A DNA stretch of 64,000 nucleotides from Candidula unifasciata (lineage: Eukaryota; Mollusca; Gastropoda; Stylommatophora; Geomitridae), in contig CAJHNH020002480.1 of the NCBI GenBank assembly GCA_905116865.2, positions 618,001 through 682,000 of the forward strand, given 5' to 3'. This document shows, piece by piece, positions 54,660 to 64,000 of this stretch (its first letter is position 1; every line of letters starts with the position of its first letter). Made by a program: the position numbers and the translations under genes. The notes under the pieces are model-generated. The model did not search any database. It was not told where the DNA came from and saw nothing but the letters and a program-made list of their open reading frames with translations.

Positions 54660-54945
54660 CTCACACTCAGTCAGTCAGTCATGTGCGATTTAATCTTATT
54701 GAAATCAATGCAGATCCAGTTAACCCGTTTGCCTGCACCAGCAACGATTTGTTTTTCCTTGTTTTTTGTTTTTGTTTTGTTTTGTGTGTAAATTGATTTA
54801 TTTGATATAAAAATCCATAACATAAAATATACAGTACAAATTTACTTATATGGCTAATAGTTACTGGCACATGTGGATGGTAGAGGAGAAGAAAGACTAC
54901 TCCTTCGAAAGAAAGTGCCATTCCATAATAACGTCAGGCGACTTT
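54660..54945. other. Short stretch, nothing recognised
   Basis: AT-rich, with no supported feature. Confidence 0.4.
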
Positions 54946-54947
54946 GA

Positions 54948-55150
54948 ATGTCTTCTTCTTCTGCCTTTCTATCCCCCAATGGAGCATAGGCCCTCAACCA
55001 ACTCACGCCAAGATGTTCTATCCTTCGCCATTGCATGGAGCTCTCCCCATGTCCTCCCAACCTTTCTAACCTTGTTCTCCAGCTTTCTTCTCCATGTGTT
55101 TTTTGGCCTTCCTTTATTCCTATGCCCCTGTGGGTTCCAACAATCCGGAC
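54948..55150 (-). mobile_element. RTE-like LINE 3' end (antisense)
   Basis: The - strand reads NPQGHRNKGRPKNTWRRKLE, then NKVRKVGRTWGELHAMAKDR, then TSWRELVEGLCSIGG and a stop. It is nearly identical to the 17.4 kb copy. Its 5' end stops abruptly at about 55140, consistent with 5' truncation or a nested insertion. Confidence 0.9.
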
Positions 55151-55575
55151 TCCTTACGGATTTCTCCACACCGTGTCATACTTCTTCTATTTGAAGAGCC
55201 TTCCCTCATCTTGGTTGGCTGGATTTTATTTGCTTCTCTTTTTGACTTATCCATAGTTGGTTGGTTTTTGTGGCTGTGGTTTTTACAGGATGAGGTAGCC
55301 AACCTCAAGCCCAACCCTACCCTTAGTCGCCTCTTACGACATGCCTGGTAAGGTGCAGTGTCACTATTCTTTGCTTCCCATGAGGGCCTCAATGACACAC
55401 GGGCGACTTTGAATGTACTTCTGGAATATTTTCTCTTGTTTGTAATCTGAGAAGTGGTGGGAAATAATATTTTTTCTACTTCTTCTAATACTTGAGACCC
55501 TTGCATCGTTAGCATAGCCTGAAATAAGTTGTCTATATCAGTAGTTTTGTCTCTTGTATAGATTTCACTGTCGTT
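55150..55575. other. Possible LINE-associated stretch
   Basis: cgcctcttacgacatgcctg near 55330 and the surroundings may belong to the non-LTR element whose RNase H lies just right on the same strand. I cannot define a domain. Confidence 0.35.
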
Positions 55576-55580
55576 GTTAG

Positions 55581-56150
55581 TTAATTCAGTGGTCCATAGA
55601 GTTTACGTTCCACTGTTCTTCTTTCTGGCCAAAAGGTTTGCCTTAATGTGTCAAATTCGGTACAGTCCTGGAGTACATGCTCTGCTGTCTGGGGCACATT
55701 TCCACAGGTGCACATGGCTGATACACCTATCTTGAATTTTGTGTACATGTGGTTACGTAATCGGTTGTGCCCTGTTCTGAGGCGGAGGATAATGACTTGT
55801 TCTGGTCTTTCCATAATAAAATAGTCGTCTTGAGCTGGGGCTGGTGGTTTCCTGATCGATTTAATGATTCTTTTCTTTTGGTGGTATGTGACTGATACAC
55901 CCGGCTGCTCTTTTGTCGCACCTCCCCCTGCCAGTTGATCAGCTTTCTCATTTCCAGGCACTCCACAATGAGACGGTATCCACTGTATTACGACTCTTCG
56001 CTGAAGGCTGAGTTGTGTCAGCAGTGTTTGCAATTCTTGTAGTTTCCTAGACTGGAGTGCTTCAAGTGCTGATTTAGCATCTGTCAGCATTAACACATAC
56101 TGTGAGCCAAGATTAGTATTTAGCAGTTTCTCTGTTGCTATCTTGATACG
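55581..56150 (-). mobile_element. Non-LTR retrotransposon RNase H domain plus Cys tail
   Basis: A frame of about 170 residues reads LMLTDAKSALEALQS (second catalytic Asp region), then IQWIPSHCGVPGNEKADQLA (His and last Asp region), then ILRLRTGHNRLRNHMYTKFK, then CTCGNVPQTAEHVLQDC and a stop. This layout is the RNase H and gag-like Cys tail of I/jockey-type LINEs. The first catalytic Asp is not in the window's open frame. 5'-truncated. Confidence 0.93.
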
Positions 56151-56159
56151 TCTTTAGAG

Positions 56160-56640
56160 CAACGGTGTTTTTTTCCCCCTAAAGATAGTTCAGATTTAAG
56201 ACTTAGCCATATCGTCCTGCATTTCGAGATCAGACACATAAATTCACTTCTTATATTTAGTTATTATTCTCTTCTTCGTTCGAAAATAGCTTAAGCTTCT
56301 TGACACCACTGTTACTAACATTTACACTTTTTTGGGAAAATCTATCTAGAACAACGCAACGACAATCAATGTCCACAACGCGCCAAACTGATTACAACTT
56401 ATGCTGTTTGTTAGCCGAAAAATGGCGCCAAAGATAATACTTTGATACCAGCTCCACTAGCTGTAGAAAATATCCTCTGCTTTCCGTTCACGTATGCTCA
56501 CATTACTCCAGTGGGTGTCGTCCTACTGTTATGTATCAGTCAAGGAAACTGGATAAACTTGCAACAACAACAACAAAAGGGGGTGGGAGAGGGAGGGGGA
56601 TTTTGAAAAGAAAGACATTTAACAACAAACTTTGAGAAAA
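56160..56640. other. Stretch with nothing recognised
   Basis: No ORF or matched repeat. Confidence 0.4.
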
Positions 56641-56689
56641 AAGGGCCATCCAGTCTTTTCAGAAGGGAACATAACCAGTTCAATAATAA

Positions 56690-56860
56690 CTACCATATTC
56701 TTGGCATTCATAAACATTCTACGCCTCCGGATAGGACATTACAAACTTAACAAGCACAAAGCACATGCTCCTCTGTGCAGTTTACAACTATGCCCGTGTG
56801 GGTTGTGCGCACCAACTACAGAAGATGTCCTGGAAAGGCTGTCCGTTACAGCCAATTAAG
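56690..56860 (+). mobile_element. LINE RNase H tail scrap
   Basis: RLRIGHYKLNKHKAHAP then CPCGLCAPTTEDVLERL parallels the LRTGHNRLNxHM ... C.CG ... T.EH.L tail at 55.6 kb. Confidence 0.7.
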
Positions 56861-56984
56861 AAGAGAATACTTGCCCAATCAGTCAACGCTATATTCATAA
56901 TTGTATGAAATATAAAAGGCCTTCAAAAAGGGTAACTTTTATCACAAGAATCCTTTGTCGATGTAAATCAAAGAATTGGATCTC

Positions 56985-57044
56985 TGGAGAAGGAGGAGGA
57001 GTAAGATGAAGAAGAAGAAGAAGAAAAAGAAGAAGAGAAACAAA

Positions 57045-57075
<31 letters not shown>

Positions 57076-57215
57076 AAGAAGAAGAAGAAGAAGAAGAAGA
57101 AGAAGAAGAAGAAGAAGAAGAAAAGAGAAAGAAGAAGAAGAAGAAGAAGAAGAAGAAGAAGAAGAAGAAGAAGAAGAAGAAGAAGAAGAAGAAGAAGAAG
57201 AAGAAGAAGAAAAGA
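56985..57215. repeat. (GAA)n trinucleotide tract, about 230 bp
   Basis: Nearly pure aag triplets on the + strand with a few interruptions. It is probably an expanded tail of a family A-type retroposon. The Leu/Phe homopolymer frame on the - strand is not a gene. Confidence 0.95.
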
Positions 57216-57945
57216 CGATATTTTATCCCACATCTCTTTTCTTGAAAAAAGCCTAGTGTGGATTAGTAAAAGAGACACCACCTGACACAGGCTTAACAGT
57301 TGACAAAAGAAAACCATTAATGTATTTTCGTCTGTCAGGCCTTTTTTCTCCACAAATCGAGCTGTTAAAGTCAACAAAACTAGCGCTTCAAGTAAACACT
57401 CTACTGTAATTGTGTGAGAATAAAAGCACTTAAAATATTTTTCTAGGATTTTCCACAAATCAACAATGGGTGGCTGGGGAAGGGAAATTGGTGACAGTGC
57501 GGGTCATGATCCTCGTTAACATCATCCTTTTTTTTTTTTTTGGGTTGTTTCGACGACACATAGGACTCGCAGTCAACTACTCTATTCCATTCTATACTGC
57601 ACAATCTTTCGTAATCATGGACGGCATCTTTGGCTTCTTTCATTATAAGCTTTTATTATACGTTTTTATTAATTTTGGTATTGTTTGTTTATTTTGTTCG
57701 AGATCTTATAAAAGACCTAATTGTGTATATATTGTCCAATATTACATACGAAAATGAAAATAAAAATCTTTCTAGTGCTTTAGTATGCAATAAGAATTTT
57801 AATTTTTTTTAAAAACATAAAGACAAATGATAGTGTAAAAATTGTGCTTTTAAATGTTTTTTTTTTTTATTTTTTTAAATTCTCATCTTCAGGATCCATT
57901 TGTTTCACAGTCTTTATCTCTATCTTTTTTTTTTTACCGCACCAG
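57216..57945. other. AT-rich stretch, nothing recognised
   Basis: Several poly-T runs. Short frames have no gene character. Confidence 0.45.
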
Positions 57946-57947
57946 GA

Positions 57948-58135
57948 CATCACACAAGCGATATACACCCGGTGACACAAAGTGCCACCATGTGGATGAG
58001 GATCACCCGTGGAGAGGTCCCGGAAACCGCTTTCAGCCATTAGACCATATTTATGGCCAGACTATATTGCGGCCCCTGGAGAGAGTCACTGTAGGGCTTC
58101 AAATAATAAAAATTGCAATCCAAAAGGGATGACAA
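57948..58135 (-). repeat. Family D module (antisense)
   Basis: atcacacaagcgatatacac, ggtgacacaaagtgccacca, gaggatcacccgtggagagg, agaccatatttatggccaga are the reverse complement of the sense copies. Confidence 0.85.
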
Positions 58136-58139
58136 TATG

Positions 58140-59455
58140 TAATGCGCTGTCTTCACGGCTTTATAATTCAATATCGGTGTTAACATCTCGGCCAATTCAA
58201 TGTCATGCGCCAGAAATATCATATAAAAATAATCTTAAAGAATATAGTGGCAATGGGGATAGGTAGACAACCAAAATTCATATTAAAAAAAGTAATTACC
58301 ACACAGATAAAACAAGTGAATTTAAATATCTAGGGTGAGTTTTCACGTCAGAAGGAAGAATAGTTAGAGCAATAAACACACATTGTGCTATTAGCAAACC
58401 ATGTATTGGACCAACTAACCACTTTCGACACACAGCAAATCACCTGGCAAATCTACAATCGCCTCCAGCTTTTAAAAGGCCAGCTAGGTCAACGGAAATT
58501 CCCCTCTACTTCACTTCTTCTTCTCTTCTGCCATTGACCTCATCGAGGTGTTGTTGGGGGTGGGGTGTGGGGGGGGGGTAAGGATCGTTTGTGCGTTGTG
58601 TTTCAATGCGTTATACAATTTTGTGTTAGGTTGCTCCTGATAATATCAGAAATACGGAGCCCGATTTAAACAGTTATTAACAAGCTACAAACATTCATAA
58701 AATGATGCCCTTGTGAATTATGACTAACACTATTCGGCAAAACAGTTTAAGCAGAACTTAGGAGGATAACTGAATAAGAAAAAGAAACAAAAAGTAATCA
58801 AGATGTGATTGGGGTTAAAGGAAAAGTTGTTTGGTGCACAACAAGTTAACAATACCGCAAAAGTAGAAGTTTTACTGCAATGAGGTCGCTGACAAAACAA
58901 GGTAGGCGACATCTCGCCTACACCCTCACATTTCTATGACTAACTGACCACGCCATCACAAGTCACCTATTTATAACCCTTGTGCACACAGCACTACGGT
59001 AAAGCTCATAGATACTTAAGATACACAGACAATTTATTAACTCGTCGCTGCTACAAAAGTTTTTTAATATAAGAACTGATGTACAGTTGGGATTTTGGTA
59101 ACAATTTCTATCAGGAAAAGTCGCAGATTTGGATTCACAGTTTAAGATAGCAAGGTAAATATTTCACACGCACGTCACTTTACTATTTAGTGTGGAGGCT
59201 ATTTTATTAAATGTTTAAAAAGTTTGATTTCAATCGTTCTTTTTTTAAAATATATGTTTAGTCTATTTTATCTTGCCGTCATTTTTCCAATCAGCATGAT
59301 GCGCCGTTTACAGTTCACGAGGGATTTTCTGCGGTTTCCACCATTCCATTGTATTCCGTGCTGTCATTTCCATCAAGCGCGCTCAGTCCAGTAATTTTCT
59401 AAAAGCTTTGATGAGTTCTCAAGTCTGTTTTAATTCTTCTTACTTCTGTCCTTTA
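58140..59455. other. Stretch with little recognised
   Basis: The part near 58155-58400 (gaattcaa..., aaatatctagggtgagtttt) looks like LINE RT scraps (KYLGxxF-like). tgacctcatcgaggtgttgt near 58535 resembles 6252-6280. No intact feature. Confidence 0.4.
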
Positions 59456-59464
59456 TCGTCGTTC

Positions 59465-59650
59465 CCATATGGGATGCAGTTTTTTGCTATTTTGAAGCCC
59501 CACCCTGGCTTTTGCCGGGGGCCGTAATATAGCCTAAATGTTTAATGCGGTTTCTGGGACCTCTCCACGGGTGATCCTCATCCGCATAGTGGCACTTTGT
59601 GTCACCGGTTGTTTATCGCTCTGTGTGATGTCCTGGTGGGGTAACATTTA
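59465..59650 (+). repeat. Family D module, near full length
   Basis: gatgcagttttttgctattt, gaagccccaccctggctttt, gccgggggccgtaatatagc, ggtttctgggacctctccac, gggtgatcctcatccgcata, gtggcactttgtgtcaccgg, gtgtgatgtcctggtggggt. Confidence 0.88.
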
Positions 59651-59679
59651 CTTACATTACTTACTTACTCTGTCCCTCA

Positions 59680-59795
59680 ATGGAGCATAGGCCCTCAACC
59701 TACTCATCCCAAGTTATTTTATCCTTCGCTAAGGTATGCAGCTCTCCCCATCGCCTCCCCATCTCTCTCACTTCTCTCTTATACTAGTCATCCCC
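59680..59795 (-). mobile_element. RTE-like LINE 3' end scrap (antisense)
   Basis: ctcaatggagcataggccct, caacctactcatcccaagtt, cagctctccccatcgcctcc matches the 17.45 and 54.97 kb copies, but is 5'-truncated earlier. It sits between two family D modules. Confidence 0.82.
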
Positions 59796-59799
59796 CTGT

Positions 59800-59988
59800 G
59801 GGATGACATTTTTCGTATTTTGAAGCCCCACCCTGGCTCTTGCCAGAGGCCACAATATAGCCCGGCCATAAATATGGCCTAACGGCTGAACGGGGTTTCT
59901 GGGACCTCTCCATGGGTGATCCTCATCCCCGTGGTGATAATTTGTATCATTGGATGTGAATCGCTTGTGTGATGTCCTAGTGGGGTAA
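59800..59988 (+). repeat. Family D module, near full length
   Basis: gggatgacatttttcgtatt, aagccccaccctggctcttg, ccagaggccacaatatagcc, cggccataaatatggcctaa, cggctgaacggggtttctgg. It contains several hairpins: CCTGGC/GCCAGG and GGCCATAAATATGGCC. Confidence 0.88.
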
Positions 59989-60228
59989 AAGTACTACTTC
60001 TTCTTCACTCTATAGTCCCTTCTTCATTTTTTTCTTTCTAGTTTTTGCACACATATTCTTACTTCAAATATACCTTTTAGCTTCCCGTCATCAGGAACTC
60101 GACACTCCATGTCTTTATATATTGCTTTTATTAAGTTAATAATTTCCAGTGGTATCCCATAGTACCCTATCTCTTTCCAGAGAGATATCAAAACTGTTTT
60201 CAGTCTATGAATCCAGTGTGATTAGTGA

Positions 60229-60780
60229 TTAGAAAGGATTATTACCACAGCACTCCAGACAGATCCAAAGGTGCTCCGATCTCCTCCTCAAAAGCTCCAC
60301 AAGTGTAAAATGACTGATGACACCTGTTCTGTGTTGGTTAATGAAACGTCTTGTCCTCTTAGTAAAATATTCATTTCTTGCAGCTCCAGGCTGCACCCCC
60401 ATGTCCATCAGCCTAGACAGGGATATGGAGTCATGTCCTTTGGCGTACTCCTCGGTACGGTAAGTGCAGCGCATGACATTGATAACATTACTTCTGTCCA
60501 GTACTGGGCGAGCCACAGCAACCGCGGTGTCAGCATGATAGTCTGGACTCTTGTTCCCTTGAACACCCGCAAGATCTGGCACAAAGATGAAGGTTAGGGC
60601 AGATATTCGTGAAGTGCTTAGTAATCCAGTGTAAAGTGGTGAATTCAATTCAATATTTTGCTCTGCTATTATATGTAATGTGGCTACCTGGTTAGCACAG
60701 AATCTGTTTGGCCGAAAAACCTGCATGTCTATCTCTGAGCTTTTTATCAATAGCATCTTTGTGTCTCTCCAAAATAATTC
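60229..60780 (-). mobile_element. Non-LTR retrotransposon RNase H / C-terminal fragment (CLECC family)
   Basis: A frame of about 175 residues contains PDLAGVQGNKSPDYHADTAV (RNase H end), DRSNVINVMRCTYRT, then MDMGVQPGAARNEYFTKRTR, then RFINQHRTGVISHFTLVELL, then EHLWICLECCGNNP and a stop. Same family as 14.5 and 44.9 kb and the longest copy here. Confidence 0.88.
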
Positions 60781-60895
60781 TACTTAAAATTTTTCTAGAA
60801 ATTGACAGCAACATATAATTCCTCTATAGTTTGTACACTCCTTGCAGATCTCCTTTTTGGGACAGTTTCACAAGATATCTTGCGCAATATTATTT

Positions 60896-61016
60896 ACAAT
60901 TATTATTATTTTGCTCGAATAAACAAGGTTTAAGCTTTTTCTAGCTCCCCCTCCCCCAACAGAAAATCTGTGAGGGTTTAAGCCTTGTTTAACTGCGGAA
61001 TAATAATAACAATTGT
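60896..61016. mobile_element. Small fold-back element
   Basis: Left arm 60896-60935 (acaattattattattttgct, aaacaaggtttaagc) and right arm 60977-61016 (gtttaagccttgtttaact, gcggaataataataacaat) are inverted copies around a ~40-base C-rich loop. Confidence 0.85.
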
Positions 61017-61109
61017 CTGTTGAATGGCTACAAAAATCTATTCGGAAAAATTTGAAATGTATAGAAAAATACTTAAAATATATTGTGAGTGGTAGACTAT
61101 GAGTTAGTT

Positions 61110-61245
61110 ATCAGTTGGATTATCTTCACGGCACTCCGGATGCGTCCACGAGTGCTCAGATTCCCCATTCAGACATATATCGGCGTTTCGCGGTTAATAA
61201 TATCAGTTTCTATACTGGTTGACAAGACTCCGCTTTGAAATTGAA
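61110..61245 (-). mobile_element. LINE C-terminal scrap (CPEC family)
   Basis: The - strand gives the NQ-tract ending, and cttcacggcactccggatgc encodes a CPEC-like end related to 14.8 kb. Confidence 0.6.
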
Positions 61246-61304
61246 TCTCTGATTATGTTATTACACCAGTATATTTAATCGAATGGATGAATGAATGAAG
61301 TCCA

Positions 61305-61430
61305 ACCCCATCAGGACCATACAACAAGCGATATACACCCGGTGACACAAAATGCCACAATTCGGAAGATAATCGCCCGGGCGCAAGTCCCTGAAAACCC
61401 GTTCAACGGTGAGTATATATTAGGGCACCC
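61305..61430 (-). repeat. Family D module, partial (antisense)
   Basis: acaacaagcgatatacaccc, ggtgacacaaaatgccacaa, aagtccctgaaaacccgttc. Confidence 0.78.
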
Positions 61431-61439
61431 AACAGCAGC

Positions 61440-62480
61440 AGGAGTGGGGATTTAAAATAAGGAAAAAAACTGTGTCCCATATTGGGAAGTTAGCAAATAC
61501 CAAATTTAATAGAATTACATTTACATTTCGTGAACAAGAAGCGCTGGAGATGGGTTTGTGGACACAAACAGGCCATATTAGTGACGTCAACATATTGCTG
61601 TTTACGCAGTTTGTGTCTTATCTCTTGAAACAAGGTCATCGCGGACCAATAATTCCGGTGTTAACAATTTATTTCAAGTTAAGAAGCCTTGCATACTCCT
61701 GGTATATCATCAATGTATACTATATAAATTACATAAACATAAAATGAGGCCCAAAAGTTGGTTTATTGTCACATTTATTTAGTTGCTTTCTAGTTTGCCG
61801 TTATTAGTTGTTGATCGCTCACTGCCTACTTGTTTTTCTGCGTTCGTCTGTGTTGTGGTTTACAGCTAGGCGGTCTGACCAAGGGACCTGAGCGACCGGG
61901 TTCGGCGCTTATGCCGCCCGACAAACAAGCGTGCTAGCAGCTGTTGTACTGTCCCAGATATTGGAGATAATAAGTAAATGTTTGTTGAGAACAGCTACAG
62001 CGGTGGCCTGTCAGTTTAGGCTTGAAGACGGCTTTTCATATTATAAAATGCTGACTAAATTGCTATACAATAATAAGAACTCCACAGGGGAGCTTGTACA
62101 TCAGGAGTCTACAAATCATCAGTAGAAGATCCCTCGTCAACAATTGTTTCGTCTCATAAACTCCTAGACAATTTCAGAGGGTGGGCCAACCTGGGTCATG
62201 ACTCCCATGCCTTGATCTTCTCTTGCTGCACTTTACCGGCTGTTCACGGACATGGACAAGACGAAAATGGTGACTATGCAACGGGTACTGTGAGATTCTA
62301 AGTTAGATATATTTATAGTCGCTGCGTTAGCCCATTAAATCAGCCGGCATACCTTAACGACAAAGTGGCAAGCTTACGGCTGGTTCATTGGACACATGTT
62401 AAACTTTGCAACTGGCAGAGGGACACTGGTAGACAATTCAGACACAATGGACTGAAGGGACAGGAATCTCTTTCCGACTA
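61440..62480. other. Stretch with nothing firmly recognised
   Basis: A ttgtggtttacagctaggcg word near 61853 is a scrap of family B reversed. No gene-like ORF. Confidence 0.45.
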
Positions 62481-62484
62481 GAAA

Positions 62485-63440
62485 CTCGGACCAGACTACT
62501 GAGGCCCGTCCCCCACGGCGTTCCGTTACGTCCAGAGTCAGCTCGAAACTCTTTCAGCAACTTCACCCAGTTGTTTTAGAGATCATTTGCGCTTGTTTCC
62601 TCGCAAGCCCAGCTGCTTTAGCACATTGTACATGGAAGTGGAGATAAGATCTCTTGCGCCTACCTCGACGGCGAAGATTTTTACTGCGTATTTTTCGTCT
62701 CTCATCAGACGAGCCGCGAAATTACTCTACTTTTCGAACTTGTACAAGTAATTTTCGTCCATTCGCGCCTCACCCGGTACGGTCAGCTCAGTCATGATCA
62801 GCTATGGTTTTTCCGCATAGTGTAGGACTAAGTGGGGTCGCAGGCCTGTCTTACGATTAACTCGGGTGCCTCTCGAAATAAGGCAGGTCAACCGCCAGCA
62901 CCAGTCCCTCGCACAGTCAAGTATCAATGGAGCGAATGCGACCTTGTTGAATTTATCTTTATAAATCTGCCCAGCTTTGAGGAAGCGCACGGGGATAACG
63001 GTAGGACTGGCCCTCGCGTTGGCCCTTATCCTAGCTTGGTCCACAATGTCTGCTAACTCTATGAGGACCTTATTATGGCGCCACGTGTATCTACCTTGAC
63101 CTAGGGCTTTTCTGCAGGCGGTCAATACGTTCTCGAGCGTTTTCTTAGCTCTGCACAGTGGGCATGTCAGGTCGGTAGCCGCATGTCACTCAACCGTGTT
63201 GACACCAGACGGTAACACATCATACGCAGATCTTACGACAAAGCTCAGCTGCAGCGGGGTCATTCGCCAGATCTCTCCCCATATGAGCATTCGTGGCAAG
63301 GCGCTCTCGAGGCCAATTCACCGGCCTTGCTGTGACTGCTGGGGTGCTTTTTGGACTTGAGTCTCGTTTTCGGCGTCCCTTATCTGTTGTATTACCATGT
63401 CTCTGCGCTCTTTGGCTGTGGCCTTGGGCCACCAACTGAC
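62485..63440 (-). mobile_element. Non-LTR element C-terminal region with CPLC zinc motif
   Basis: From right to left on the - strand: CPLCRAKKTLENVLTAC, then RKALGQGRYTWRHNKVLIEL, then a spacer, then AVKIFAVEVGARDLISTSMY and LKQLGLRGNKRK, then AEKVSSWLW. The order 'CPLC ... L.H.L..C ... GRY.WRHD.VL' followed by 'VEVGCRGF ... LG..G..R ..A...S.WLW' is a known C-terminal tail of a group of animal LINEs. Stops at several points show decay. Locally GC-rich compared with the rest of the window. Confidence 0.82.
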
Positions 63441-64000
63441 TTTCCTGTGCCCTAGGCCTCGACGGTCGGTTTGTGTGTAACCCATGACTTCCTTCAATTT
63501 CGGTGCGTTTTGGGCGGATTGTATCGCATCAAGGACTTTGCATTTCTTACCTGTCTTTAGAGCGGGCTATAGACTATACAGAGATCAAAATCAAGAGGAC
63601 TTTATTGGGGTGGGGGAGGGGGGATGTAAAGTCACATACCTCTGCCGGCTACCTCTCACGGCATGCCAGTCGATTAGTAGAGCCCGGCAGACGCATTGGC
63701 CAACACATGCCTAGTAGATAATTTAAAGCAGGGAGTGCAACAGGTAGACATGTTTCATTATCTATACAATCTGTGTCGCGATGTCAAAACAAGGTGACAG
63801 CTGTGTACACAGTACATGTGTCATCGTCACTATTTTAGCTGGGCGCTGAAATAGAGAAAAACTTTGCAGGAGTTTTTAAAATAAGAGGGGGGGGGGGGGG
63901 GTGTCAACTCCCGTTAGACACTTTCTTGGCAACAACAATGTTTAAAGTATTTAAATAAAAGTAAAGTACCCTGAATATACATGACTACCAATGCCCCACG
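63441..64000. other. Right edge, nothing firmly recognised
   Basis: A poly-G tract lies at about 63887-63902. Short GC-rich frames near 63500-63720 may be further LINE remains. Confidence 0.4.

Noticed and set aside
55120..55515. 131-residue ORF on the - strand as a host gene
   Set aside because: It overlaps the LINE tail region and reads as low-complexity, charged sequence without start or splice support.
56895..57458. 187-residue ORF with poly-Leu and poly-Phe, as a membrane protein
   Set aside because: It is the antisense reading of the GAA tract.
57443..57643. Alternative first exon of the sorting nexin
   Set aside because: The frame has no donor in the required phase and no resemblance to the family N-terminus. 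52226-52231 fits better.

Overview
This is a window of invertebrate animal nuclear DNA. It is AT-rich, with short exons in long introns bounded by GT..AG sites, many decayed retroposons, tRNA-headed SINEs, MITEs and minisatellites. The LINE and SINE types fit a lophotrochozoan, perhaps a gastropod mollusc; that placement is inference. There is no bacterial gene organisation, rRNA gene or intact tRNA gene.

Two spliced genes can be read and they converge. (1) On the + strand, exons from 3597 to 16136 (possibly 18201) encode part of a long coiled-coil protein that I could not name. Its 5' end probably lies left of the window, and I could not find its 3' end. Splice phases agree across seven exons, with one problem exon near 11.18-11.40 kb. 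(2) On the - strand, 52231 down to 34588 is a complete 14-exon gene for a sorting nexin of the SNX5/SNX6/SNX32 group (407 codons plus stop, closest to SNX6 by recall). It has a PX domain and a C-terminal BAR domain and would act in endosome-to-Golgi retrieval. Between them, a 70-residue two-helix membrane-protein candidate lies on the - strand at 30812-30600.

Most of the rest is repetitive. Tandem arrays include a 36-bp array (1-1680), a 43-bp array (about 2.77-3.53 kb), a 49-bp array (21.68-22.23 kb), a ~31-bp array (26.16-26.51 kb), a 33-bp array (36.9-37.4 kb), a ~61-bp array (39.0-39.7 kb), a 19-bp-based array (47.2-47.6 kb) and a large GAA tract (57.0-57.2 kb). Dispersed families include a ~270-bp retroposon ending in (AAG)n with at least 13 copies (family A), a second family it inserts into (family B), tRNA-derived SINEs, short TTAA-flanked piggyBac-like MITEs, and a highly structured ~170-bp module (family D) seen only right of 52.5 kb. 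The right 14 kb, beyond the start of the sorting nexin gene, is a graveyard of non-LTR retrotransposon ends (RTE-like C-termini, RNase H domains, Cys/His C-terminal motifs), with inverted-repeat elements at 50.2-51.7 kb and 60.9 kb. Both host genes carry these insertions only in introns.
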